A DNA stretch of 33,169 nucleotides from SIG437 sp045648985 (lineage in GTDB: Bacteria > Bacillota > Clostridia > UBA1381 > UBA9506), in NCBI GenBank assembly GCA_045648985.1, contig JAZROZ010000009.1, positions 1 through 33,169 on the forward strand, given 5' to 3'. Of this stretch, positions 6,867 to 14,618 are shown one piece after another. The position numbers and the translations under genes were made by a program. The notes beneath the pieces are model-generated. The model was not told the DNA's origin. It was given only the letters and a program-made list of their open reading frames with translations, and did not search any database. How positions within the stretch are numbered: position 1 is the stretch's first letter; every line of letters starts with the position of its first letter.

Positions 6867-7946
6867 ATGGCAAATATAACTGATATTGATAAAAATTTTA
6901 AAAATGAAAATGCAAAACGTTCCGATATGAAGCTCTACAATGTAAAAGAAAAACCTTTTAAATTATATGGATTTTGTGAGAGTGAAGATAAAGCGTTCAA
7001 AAGAATTCCTACTGAGCTTGCAGAAAAACTCGGACGAGGAGTAATGTATAACTATGCACATACAAGCGGCGGGAGAGTAAGATTTAAAACTGACTCAGAA
7101 TATATAATTTTGAAGACTAAAATTTCGTCATTTGTTGTAATTCCTCATATGCCGATAACAGGATCAAGCAGCTTTGATTTGTATGCAGACGGCGAATATA
7201 TAAAGACACTCCACACACCGCTTACTTATGATGGGTTTGACCCTGTTTTTGAACTTAAGGACGGGTTTGAAGCAATAGCAACTTTTAACGATAAAAAAAT
7301 GCGTGATATAATAATTAATTTCCCACCTTATAATAATGTCGATGAAGTATATATAGGTATAAGTGAAAATGCCAAGCTTTTAGAGGGTAATGAGTATAAA
7401 TATAAAAAGCCTATAGTTTTTTATGGTTCTTCAATTACTCAGGGCGGATGTGCTTCGCGTCCTGGTAATACATATATATCAATACTTTCAAGATGGTTTG
7501 ATACTGATATTTTGGGACTTGGCTTTTCAGGTAATGCTGTTGGTGGAGAAACAATCGCAAATTACATAGCTAAACTGGATATGAGTATATTTGTTTATGA
7601 CTATGACTATAATGCTCCTGATGCAAAACATCTTGAGAAAACCCATGAAGAGATGTTTAAAATTATAAGAGAGAAAAATTCTGACCTTCCTATTATAATG
7701 GCGTCAAGAGTAGGTAAAATAAGTGATGAAAATGAAGAAAGATTTAAGGTAATAGAGAAGACATATAAAAACGCAATAGAAAACGGAGATAAAAATGTCT
7801 ATTTGGTAAACGGAATGGAGATATTTACAAGTATAGATAAAGAAATGTTTACTGTTGATGGATGTCATCCGAATGATTTTGGCTTCTATTGTATGGCAAA
7901 GGCCTTTGGTGATGTTATCAAAAATATATTAGAAAAAAATAAGTAA
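6867..7946 (+). CDS. SGNH/GDSL-type esterase with GxDLY N-terminal domain
   Basis: A 359-aa hydrolase with two parts. The N-terminal beta domain (about 15-170) carries the SSFDLYADG segment of the GxDLY family. The C-terminal SGNH domain (about 180-355) has the nucleophile Ser189 in YGSSITQGG, block-II glycine in GLGFSGNA, block-III Asn249 in YDYNAPD, and the D331-x-x-H334 pair in DGCHPND, so all catalytic residues are present. There is no signal peptide, so the enzyme appears cytoplasmic; the likely activity is removal of acetyl or acyl groups from a carbohydrate, but the substrate is unknown. TGAGGA lies 6 bases before the ATG. It is the first gene past the integrative element. Confidence 0.85.
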   Translation: MANITDIDKNFKNENAKRSDMKLYNVKEKPFKLYGFCESEDKAFKRIPTELAEKLGRGVMYNYAHTSGGRVRFKTDSEYIILKTKISSFVVIPHMPITGSSSFDLYADGEYIKTLHTPLTYDGFDPVFELKDGFEAIATFNDKKMRDIIINFPPYNNVDEVYIGISENAKLLEGNEYKYKKPIVFYGSSITQGGCASRPGNTYISILSRWFDTDILGLGFSGNAVGGETIANYIAKLDMSIFVYDYDYNAPDAKHLEKTHEEMFKIIREKNSDLPIIMASRVGKISDENEERFKVIEKTYKNAIENGDKNVYLVNGMEIFTSIDKEMFTVDGCHPNDFGFYCMAKAFGDVIKNILEKNK

Positions 7947-8009
7947 AAAGTGAAAAGATAAGCTTTTGTATTAAATAGCGATTTTGTAATAAGACTATGG
8001 AGGTTTAAT

Positions 8010-9137
8010 GTGAAAAGATTATTATCGTTGTTTTTGGTAAGTTTAATATTTATCAGCACATCGATGACTGTTTTTGCTCATCCTGATAATATAAACGAAT
8101 ACATCTTTGTCGTTTTTAACGATGAGGCTGTGGAGTTTGACGAAGAAAAGCCATTTACAAAAGATGGATACACGTATGTACCTGACAGTATACTGACAAA
8201 AGTTTTAGGACTTAAAACAAAATGGGAAAGCACTACAAAAACTCTTCAGGTTTCACGCGGAGATAAAAAGGTACTTGCAAAGGAAAAAGATAAGCTTTTG
8301 TCTATGCCCAAAGGCAGTATTTCTATGAAGTATTACAGAACCAATGACGTTTTAATGGTTCCGCTTGAGCCAATTGCAGACGCTCTTTCTTTCGGTGTTT
8401 CATATATACCAAGTGCTAAAATTATAAGGATAACAAACGGTAAAAACAGCTTGCACGATTATGAGATTGTTGAAAAGTATTCAGCAAAAATCAAAGAAGA
8501 AAAGAAGCAATTTACATCATCTAAAACTTCAGGTGAAAAAATTGTATATCTTACTTTCGATGATGGTCCAAGCAAAAAGAATACGCCTAAGATACTTGAT
8601 ATTTTAAAGAAATATAATGTTAAAGCAACATTTTTTATGCTTGATTCATATATGCAGAGCTACCCTGATATAGTGAAAAGAATTGCAAAAGAAGGTCATT
8701 CCTTAGGTCTTCACGGTGTGACACATGTTAAATCTAAATTTTATAAATCAGCATGGTCACCTGCTAAGGAAATGGCACAGGCAAACGAGACATTAAAAAG
8801 CATAACAGGCGGTGGCACATGCCTCGTCAGAGTGCCGTATGGAAGCTCACCAAACCTTTCAAATCAGCAGTACATAAATCTTAAGGGTGCGGGATATAAG
8901 ATGTGGGACTGGAATATAGACTCTGCAGATTCTTTATCCGCAAACGTGAGTTCAAAAACAATATATAACAATTCAATCAAAGGTTTAAGCGGCAAAAAAA
9001 CATCTATTATGCTTTTTCATGACAGAACTAATGTTGTCTATTGTCTTGACGATTTGCTTTCATATCTCACAAAAAATGGATATACCATTTTGCCGATTAC
9101 ACCAAAAACAGAACCATATAACTGGAAAAACAGATAG
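8010..9137 (+). CDS. Secreted polysaccharide deacetylase with copper-amine-oxidase-like N-domain
   Basis: A 375-aa exported enzyme. Residues 1-23 are a signal peptide (basic KR, hydrophobic core, VFA end). Residues about 30-143 look like the copper amine oxidase N-terminal-like domain (PF07833 type) common in clostridial surface proteins. A short lysine-rich linker leads to a NodB domain (about 175-365). TFDDGPS gives D184 and D185, HGVTH gives H235 and H239, followed by RVPYGSS (R274), WNID and LFH (H337). The family removes N-acetyl groups from peptidoglycan or chitin-like sugars. The start is GTG 8010, 6 bases after GGAGG; the ATG two bases earlier runs at once into a stop. Confidence 0.88.
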   Translation: MKRLLSLFLVSLIFISTSMTVFAHPDNINEYIFVVFNDEAVEFDEEKPFTKDGYTYVPDSILTKVLGLKTKWESTTKTLQVSRGDKKVLAKEKDKLLSMPKGSISMKYYRTNDVLMVPLEPIADALSFGVSYIPSAKIIRITNGKNSLHDYEIVEKYSAKIKEEKKQFTSSKTSGEKIVYLTFDDGPSKKNTPKILDILKKYNVKATFFMLDSYMQSYPDIVKRIAKEGHSLGLHGVTHVKSKFYKSAWSPAKEMAQANETLKSITGGGTCLVRVPYGSSPNLSNQQYINLKGAGYKMWDWNIDSADSLSANVSSKTIYNNSIKGLSGKKTSIMLFHDRTNVVYCLDDLLSYLTKNGYTILPITPKTEPYNWKNR

Positions 9138-9146
9138 TATAAAAAT

Positions 9147-9187
9147 AAGAAGCAACTAAGAATAAATTTGGTTGCTTCTTTTTTTAT
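9147..9187 (+). terminator. Terminator after the deacetylase gene
   Basis: A perfect 10-bp stem, AAGAAGCAAC (9147-9156) with GTTGCTTCTT (9171-9180), is followed by a run of T. Confidence 0.9.
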
Positions 9188-9256
9188 TCTAAATGGATAA
9201 AAGAGGTATGCTTGTCAATAATATAAGTATTGAATGTAACATCGGGAGGAAATAAA

Positions 9257-10960
9257 GTGTTTAATACAGTACTAATTATTATACAAATATTTTTTACATC
9301 CGTTATGGGAATATATTTTTTTAATATGTTAAAAAACCAACAATCGAGTAAAAATTCGCTTGAGGGTGATTCACAAATTGAGCTTGAAAAACTCCATAAA
9401 CTTAAAAAAATACAGCTTTCTAAACCTCTTTCTGAAAAGACAAGACCACAAAAACTATCTGATGTGGTAGGTCAGGAAGACGGAATTAAAGCACTTCGCG
9501 CGGCTCTCTGCGGAGCTAATCCGCAGCATGTCTTGATTTATGGTCCCCCTGGTGTAGGAAAGACGGCGGCTGCTAGAGTAATTCTAAATGAAGCGAAAAT
9601 GTCAGGTATATCACCATTTAGGCAAGATGCAAAATTTGTAGAGCTTGATGCAACAACACTTCATTTTGACGAAAGAGGCATAGCGGACCCTTTGATTGGC
9701 TCGGTACATGACCCGATTTATCAGGGGGCGGGAGCATATGGCCCTGCAGGTGTACCAAGACCAAAACCGGGAGCTGTGACAAAAGCACACGGCGGAATCC
9801 TATTCATTGATGAAATAGGGGAGATGCATCCTGTTGAAATGAATAAGCTTTTAAAGGTTTTAGAAGACAGAAAGGTTTTTTTAGAAAGCTCCTATTATTC
9901 AAGCGGCAACAAAGATATTCCTCCTTACGTACATGAAGTGTTTCAGAAAGGGCTCCCGGCAGATTTCAGGTTAGTTGGTGCAACCACTAAAAGTCCTGAA
10001 GAAATCCCGCAAGCTATTCGCTCGCGTTGTGTTGAAATATATTTTTCTCCGCTTTCAAAAGAGCATATACGTAAAATCGCGAAAAAGGCAGCTAGGAACG
10101 GATTTTTCTTTATAAACGAAGAAACTATAGAACTTGTGAGCATATATGCACAAAATGGGCGTGATGCCGTAAATATCGTACAAACAGCAGGCAGCGTAGC
10201 CGCTTTAGAAAGAAGAAATGAAATCACAAAAGAAGATATAAAATGGGTAGCTGAATTCGGGCATTTCGTAAAAAGAAGAGACAAAAAGCTTACAAATGAA
10301 AAATGTGTGGGGATAGTAAATGGTCTTGCCGTTTTTGGAGCAAATCAGGGTGCGGTGATAGATATTGAAGCAAGTGCAAAAGATGGAACGGGAAAATTGA
10401 CAGTTACGGGTATAGTGGAAAAACAGGAGATTAAGTCAGGTACACAAAAATTAGTGAGAAACAGTTCAGCAAGAGCATCAGTTCAAAATATGCTGACTGT
10501 TTTAAATAAATATTATAACATAGATACTTCAAAATATGATATTCACGTGAATTTTCCGGGTGGAACACCAATAGACGGACCATCTGCAGGAGTGGCGATA
10601 ATAAGTGCTGTGTATTCTGCCATTACAAAAAAAACTGTTGATAATAAAATAGCTATGACAGGCGAGATTTCAATACATGGGAAAGTCAAGGCAGTAGGCG
10701 GTATTCCTGAAAAAGTTTGTGCGGCGGCTACAGGTGGTGCAAAATGTGTTTTTATACCAAAAGAAAACTATGATGAATCTCTTGAGAAATACGGCATAGA
10801 AATTAAGCCTGTGGAAAATATCAATGAAATATTTGAATATGTTTTCTGCGAAGAATTTAAGAATTATAGCGAAAAAGAGATAACAGAAGAAGTCAAAGAA
10901 AAAGTTGCAGCAGCAAGTCCAATTGAAACTTTTGGTGATATTGCCTCAGCAAAGAGGTGA
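9257..10960 (+). CDS. lonB: Membrane-anchored ATP-dependent protease LonB
   Basis: An AAA+ serine protease of the LonB type (567 aa), in spore formers linked to the forespore. An N-terminal membrane segment (about 3-22) replaces the large LonA N-domain. Walker A GPPGVGKT is at 96-103, Walker B ILFIDE at 181-186, and the sensor/arginine region is QAIRSRC. The Lon protease domain has Ser443 in DGPSAG and the catalytic lysine at about 486 in GGIPEK. GTG 9257 is preferred as start (GGGAGGA 6 bases upstream); TTG 9230 lacks a ribosome binding site. In Bacillus lonB lies between clpX and lonA; here neither neighbour is present. It ends at a bidirectional terminator shared with the heat-shock operon. 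Confidence 0.88.
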   Translation: MFNTVLIIIQIFFTSVMGIYFFNMLKNQQSSKNSLEGDSQIELEKLHKLKKIQLSKPLSEKTRPQKLSDVVGQEDGIKALRAALCGANPQHVLIYGPPGVGKTAAARVILNEAKMSGISPFRQDAKFVELDATTLHFDERGIADPLIGSVHDPIYQGAGAYGPAGVPRPKPGAVTKAHGGILFIDEIGEMHPVEMNKLLKVLEDRKVFLESSYYSSGNKDIPPYVHEVFQKGLPADFRLVGATTKSPEEIPQAIRSRCVEIYFSPLSKEHIRKIAKKAARNGFFFINEETIELVSIYAQNGRDAVNIVQTAGSVAALERRNEITKEDIKWVAEFGHFVKRRDKKLTNEKCVGIVNGLAVFGANQGAVIDIEASAKDGTGKLTVTGIVEKQEIKSGTQKLVRNSSARASVQNMLTVLNKYYNIDTSKYDIHVNFPGGTPIDGPSAGVAIISAVYSAITKKTVDNKIAMTGEISIHGKVKAVGGIPEKVCAAATGGAKCVFIPKENYDESLEKYGIEIKPVENINEIFEYVFCEEFKNYSEKEITEEVKEKVAAASPIETFGDIASAKR

Positions 10961-10964
10961 CAAT

Positions 10965-10997
10965 AAAGGCTGGACGATTTAAATCGTTCAGCCTTTT
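10965..10997. terminator. Bidirectional terminator between convergent genes
   Basis: AAAGGCTGGACGATTT (10965-10980) pairs with AAATCGTTCAGCCTTT (10981-10996) with one G-U pair. A-rich and T-rich flanks allow use on both strands, ending lonB from the left and the heat-shock operon from the right. Confidence 0.85.
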
Positions 10998-11007
10998 AAA
11001 GTTCAAT

Positions 11008-12393
11008 TTATCTACACATTTCGTAAAAAGCCTTATATCCTTTATATGCTTCATATATATCTGCTTTTGATGCGAGTTCAAATGGTGCGTGCATTGAAAG
11101 TAGTGCAACACCACAATCTAAAACATCAACGTCAAGATTTGCAACGTACTGTGCGATTGTACCACCGCCGCCTGCATCTGTTTTTCCCAACTCTGCGCTT
11201 TGCCATACTATATTTGCCTTATTAAAAATATCACGCACTTTGAAGACAAATTCTGCATTTGCATCAGATGTACCACTTTTGCCGCGAGAACCTGTATATT
11301 TAGTAATCACTATACCATGACCTGTGATTGCGGCATTCTGTTTTTCTGAAACATCCTGATAGTATGGGTCAACTGCAGCGCTTACATCAGCAGAAAGACA
11401 AGATGAATTCCTGAGTGTTGTTTTGAGCATAAGCTCGTTATAGCTTCCTAAGGTTTTATTTATAACTGTAGCTAAGGCAAATTCAAAAAATGCTGAGCGC
11501 ATACCACTGTTTCCCATGCTGCCGATTTCTTCTTTGTCAACAAGCATACAAACGGCAGTTTTTTCAGGAGAAGTCACATCTAAAAAAGCACGAAGTGAGG
11601 TATATGCACAAATTCTGTCATCATGAGCATATGAGCCGACAATACTTCTGTCAAGTCCGACATCGGAAGCTTTGAGCGCAGGAACTGCCTCAAGCTCTGC
11701 ACTTATGAAATCTTCTTCACACATTCCATACTTTTCACTCAGTATTTTTAATATTGAAGTTTTGAATCTGTCCTTTTCGCTATCACTGTCAGGCGTGCTT
11801 CCTACAATGATGTTTAATGTTTCACCCTTAAAGGCCTCAAACATTTTTTGCTGCATCTGTTTTTCTGCTAAATGAGGTAAAAGGTCTGATATACATAAAA
11901 CGGGATCACCATCATTATCGCCGATTGAAATATCAATCTGCTTTCCGTCTTTTAAGAAAACAACACCATAAAGAGCAAGTGGAAGAGCGGTCCACTGATA
12001 TTTTTTAATTCCGCCGTAATAATGTGTTTTAAGGAGTGCTAAATCACAATCCTCATAGAGTGGATTTTGCTTTATATCAATTCTCGGTGCATCAATATGA
12101 GAAATGATAAAATTCATACCTGTGGTTATATCTTTTTTTCCTATCGTAGACAAAAGTATGCTTTTATTTCTGTTAACTAAATAAACCTTGTCGCCGGGTA
12201 ACAACTTTTCTTTTTCTGTAATATCGCAAAAGCCGTTTTCTTTTGCAATTTTCAAGGCTTCAAAAGTTGCTAAACGTTCTGTTTTCGCTTTATTTAAGAA
12301 AGCTTTGTAGCCCTCAGAAAAAGCATAAGCATTTTCTTTTTGCTTTGCATCATAACTTTCCCATGCATTTTTTGTGCTATATGATAAATCCAT
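11008..12393 (-). CDS. apeA: M18-family aminopeptidase
   Basis: A zinc aminopeptidase (461 aa, the usual length of the bacterial type-1 M18 enzymes) that removes N-terminal residues from peptides in the cytoplasm. Visible metal and active-site segments are SHIDAPR (His99), GSYAHDDR (Asp258), DKEEIGS (Glu288/289), SADVSAAVDP (Asp336) and SMHAPFE (His435), with the glycine-rich TDAGGGGT near the end. The start ATG has AAGGAG 6 bases upstream. It is the last gene of the operon that begins with hrcA, only 10 bases after the lipoate ligase gene. Its presence there suggests clearing of peptides from damaged proteins, which is inference. Confidence 0.9.
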   Translation of the reverse strand: MDLSYSTKNAWESYDAKQKENAYAFSEGYKAFLNKAKTERLATFEALKIAKENGFCDITEKEKLLPGDKVYLVNRNKSILLSTIGKKDITTGMNFIISHIDAPRIDIKQNPLYEDCDLALLKTHYYGGIKKYQWTALPLALYGVVFLKDGKQIDISIGDNDGDPVLCISDLLPHLAEKQMQQKMFEAFKGETLNIIVGSTPDSDSEKDRFKTSILKILSEKYGMCEEDFISAELEAVPALKASDVGLDRSIVGSYAHDDRICAYTSLRAFLDVTSPEKTAVCMLVDKEEIGSMGNSGMRSAFFEFALATVINKTLGSYNELMLKTTLRNSSCLSADVSAAVDPYYQDVSEKQNAAITGHGIVITKYTGSRGKSGTSDANAEFVFKVRDIFNKANIVWQSAELGKTDAGGGGTIAQYVANLDVDVLDCGVALLSMHAPFELASKADIYEAYKGYKAFYEMCR

Positions 12394-12403
12394 AATTATC
12401 TCC

Positions 12404-13381
12404 TTAAAATAAAAAATTTAATAATTCTCCAGCAGTCATTCCCGAGATATAATCGGAAATATATAAAGAACTAAGCAGTTTTTCCAATTCATTTTGTTCG
12501 TGGCGATGTCCTGAAATTTGTTTTTCTAATTCACCGATATCTTTTTTAGAAAAGAAATCGCCAAATATTTTTATATCTTCTATTATTCCGTTTGAATCTA
12601 CATTCATACAAACTTCCACATTGCCAAAGTCAAAATGCTTGCTTTTTGAAAAACTATATTTGGGAGAGTATCCGAAATTCCAGTCCCAAGTAGAATATTT
12701 TTCATCCTTTAATGCTTCTATCCCCTTGTTATACTCACTTAAATCAAATTCATTTGTAATATCTCCGTTTTCTTTCATAAAATCAGCAAGACCGTGTATA
12801 AAATCCTTTACGCAGGGCGGATTTTTAATATGGTCAGAGATGTTTGTAACTCTGCTTTTTACTGATTTTATGCCTTTTGATTTTATCTTTTCTTCGGAAA
12901 CTTTTAAAGATGCTGCGAGCTTATCAGATTTAGATGAATAAAGAAGCGTACCATGGTGCATTATTCTGTTTTTATACATATATTGTGCGTTTCCTGATAT
13001 TTTCTTATCACCGATTAGAAGGTCATTTCTTCCTGAGAGAGTAGCCCTGACACCTATAGTTTTTAAAAACTGTATGATAGGGCGAGTGAATTTTTCATAA
13101 TTTGAAAAATCGGAATCGCTGTTTAATATAAATGTGAAGTTTATATTGCCGATATCATGAAAAACTGCACCGCCTCCTGACATACGCCTGACAACCTTTA
13201 TATCATTATCGCGCACATAATCATAGTTTATTTCAGAAAGTGTGTTCTGATTTTTGCCGATTACTATAGTGTTGTCATTTTGCCATAGCATAAAAATTTC
13301 TTCATCGGAATTTTTGATGAGATATTCTTCGGCTGCAAGATTATAATAGGGATCGAGACTTTTGTTATATATAAAAATCAA
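12404..13381 (-). CDS. lplA: Lipoate-protein ligase A
   Basis: This enzyme activates free lipoate with ATP and attaches it to a lysine of lipoyl domains or glycine-cleavage H protein. The 325-aa protein has the catalytic domain (about 1-240) with RRMSGGGAVFHD (65-76), GRNDLLIGDKKISGNAQ with likely catalytic Lys127, HHGTLLY, and SVKSRVTNI, plus a C-terminal LplA accessory domain (about 245-325). The start is TTG 13381, just 2 bases past the dnaJ stop, with GGAG inside the end of dnaJ. So it is part of the heat-shock operon, an uncommon position. No lipoyl-domain protein is encoded in the window. Confidence 0.9.
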   Translation of the reverse strand: MIFIYNKSLDPYYNLAAEEYLIKNSDEEIFMLWQNDNTIVIGKNQNTLSEINYDYVRDNDIKVVRRMSGGGAVFHDIGNINFTFILNSDSDFSNYEKFTRPIIQFLKTIGVRATLSGRNDLLIGDKKISGNAQYMYKNRIMHHGTLLYSSKSDKLAASLKVSEEKIKSKGIKSVKSRVTNISDHIKNPPCVKDFIHGLADFMKENGDITNEFDLSEYNKGIEALKDEKYSTWDWNFGYSPKYSFSKSKHFDFGNVEVCMNVDSNGIIEDIKIFGDFFSKKDIGELEKQISGHRHEQNELEKLLSSLYISDYISGMTAGELLNFLF

Positions 13382-13383
13382 GT

Positions 13384-14541
13384 TTATTCTCCATTCATAA
13401 TATCACGTACTTTTTCAAAAAAACTCTTTTGCTTGGAATGATTTTTTCCGTCGCTGCAGAGCTCTGCAAACTCTTTTAAGAGATCTTTCTGTTTTGATGA
13501 AAGATGCTTTGGAACTTCAACATTCACTTTCACATACTGATCGCCTCTGCCTGAGCGCTGCAAGAATGGTATGCCTTTGCCTTTTAAGCGGAAGACTGTA
13601 CCTGTTTGTGTGCCCTCAGGGATAGTATATTTGACGTTTCCGTCTAAAGTGGGGACTAAAAGCTCTGCGCCGAGCGTTGCCTGAGCAAACGTAATCGGCA
13701 CATCACACAAAACGTCAAAGCCACGACGTGTAAAGAGTTCGTGAGGCATAACAGATACTCTTACAAAAAGGTCACCGGATAGTGCTCCCTTATCACCTAC
13801 ATCGCCTTGACCTGAAAGAGAAATACTCTGACCATCATCAATACCTGCCGGGATATTTACCTTGATTGTTCTTGATTTACGTATTTTTCCCTTTCCTGCA
13901 CATTTATTGCATGGGTCTTTTACTATTTTTCCTTTGCCGCCGCATGCGTGACACGGAGCAACGGAGGACATATTACCTAAAATCGTTCTTTGTGTTGTGC
14001 GAACCTGACCTGTTCCATTACAAGTGGGACATGTTGTTACTTCACTTCCTGCTTTAGCGCCACTGCCATCACAATCAGGACAATATTCAGTTCTATAAAG
14101 ATTAATTTCTTTTTCGCATCCAAATGCTGCTTCATTAAATGTAATGGTTACAGAACTCTGCAAATCCCGTCCGCGTTTTGGTGCATTTCTTCTTGTTCTG
14201 CCGCCACCAAAGCCGCCAAAGCCACCGCCCATTCCGCCAAATATATCACCGAAGATATCGCCAAAGTCAAAACCATCAAAGCCGGCACCACCTGCGCCGC
14301 CTGCGAAGCTCGGGTCAACGCCTGCGTGACCAAATTGGTCATATCGTGCACGTTTATCGGAATCTGATAAAACCTCGTAAGCTTCATTGATTTCTTTGAA
14401 TTTAGCTTCAGCCTCTTTATTATCAGGATTTAGGTCAGGATGATATTTTTTTGCTTGTGTTCGGAATGCCTTTTTAAGCTCAGCTTCTGTTGCCGTTTTG
14501 GAAACACCAAGCACTTCATAATAGTCACGTTTATCTGCCAT
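13384..14541 (-). CDS. dnaJ: Chaperone DnaJ
   Basis: The Hsp40 co-chaperone that stimulates the ATPase of DnaK and delivers unfolded proteins (385 aa). The J domain (about 1-70) carries HPD at 34-36. A glycine/phenylalanine-rich linker follows (about 76-118), then four zinc-binding repeats, CPDCDGSG, CPTCNGTG, CHACGGKG and CNKCAGKG, and the C-terminal substrate domains. The chosen ATG 14541 gives the conserved MADKRDYYEVLG start with AGGTGA 6 bases upstream; a GTG three codons earlier overlaps that site. A hairpin separates it from dnaK. Confidence 0.96.
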   Translation of the reverse strand: MADKRDYYEVLGVSKTATEAELKKAFRTQAKKYHPDLNPDNKEAEAKFKEINEAYEVLSDSDKRARYDQFGHAGVDPSFAGGAGGAGFDGFDFGDIFGDIFGGMGGGFGGFGGGRTRRNAPKRGRDLQSSVTITFNEAAFGCEKEINLYRTEYCPDCDGSGAKAGSEVTTCPTCNGTGQVRTTQRTILGNMSSVAPCHACGGKGKIVKDPCNKCAGKGKIRKSRTIKVNIPAGIDDGQSISLSGQGDVGDKGALSGDLFVRVSVMPHELFTRRGFDVLCDVPITFAQATLGAELLVPTLDGNVKYTIPEGTQTGTVFRLKGKGIPFLQRSGRGDQYVKVNVEVPKHLSSKQKDLLKEFAELCSDGKNHSKQKSFFEKVRDIMNGE

Positions 14542-14566
14542 AATAATCACCTATTTTTAAACGTCC

Positions 14567-14596
14567 AAAACGAAGCCGAGTAGTCGGCTTCGTTTT
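14567..14596 (-). terminator. Hairpin between dnaK and dnaJ
   Basis: A perfect 13-bp stem, AAAACGAAGCCGA (14567-14579) with TCGGCTTCGTTTT (14584-14596), closes a 4-base loop. On the minus strand only four T follow before GG, so it may be a partial terminator or an RNA-processing and stability element that makes dnaK message more abundant than dnaJ message. Confidence 0.7.
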
Positions 14597-14618
14597 AGTT
14601 TTAGTTTTATTATATTAA

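Noticed and set aside
13866..14390. Several frames on + opposite dnaJ
   Set aside because: They are by-products of the glycine-rich and cysteine-repeat codons of dnaJ on the other strand.
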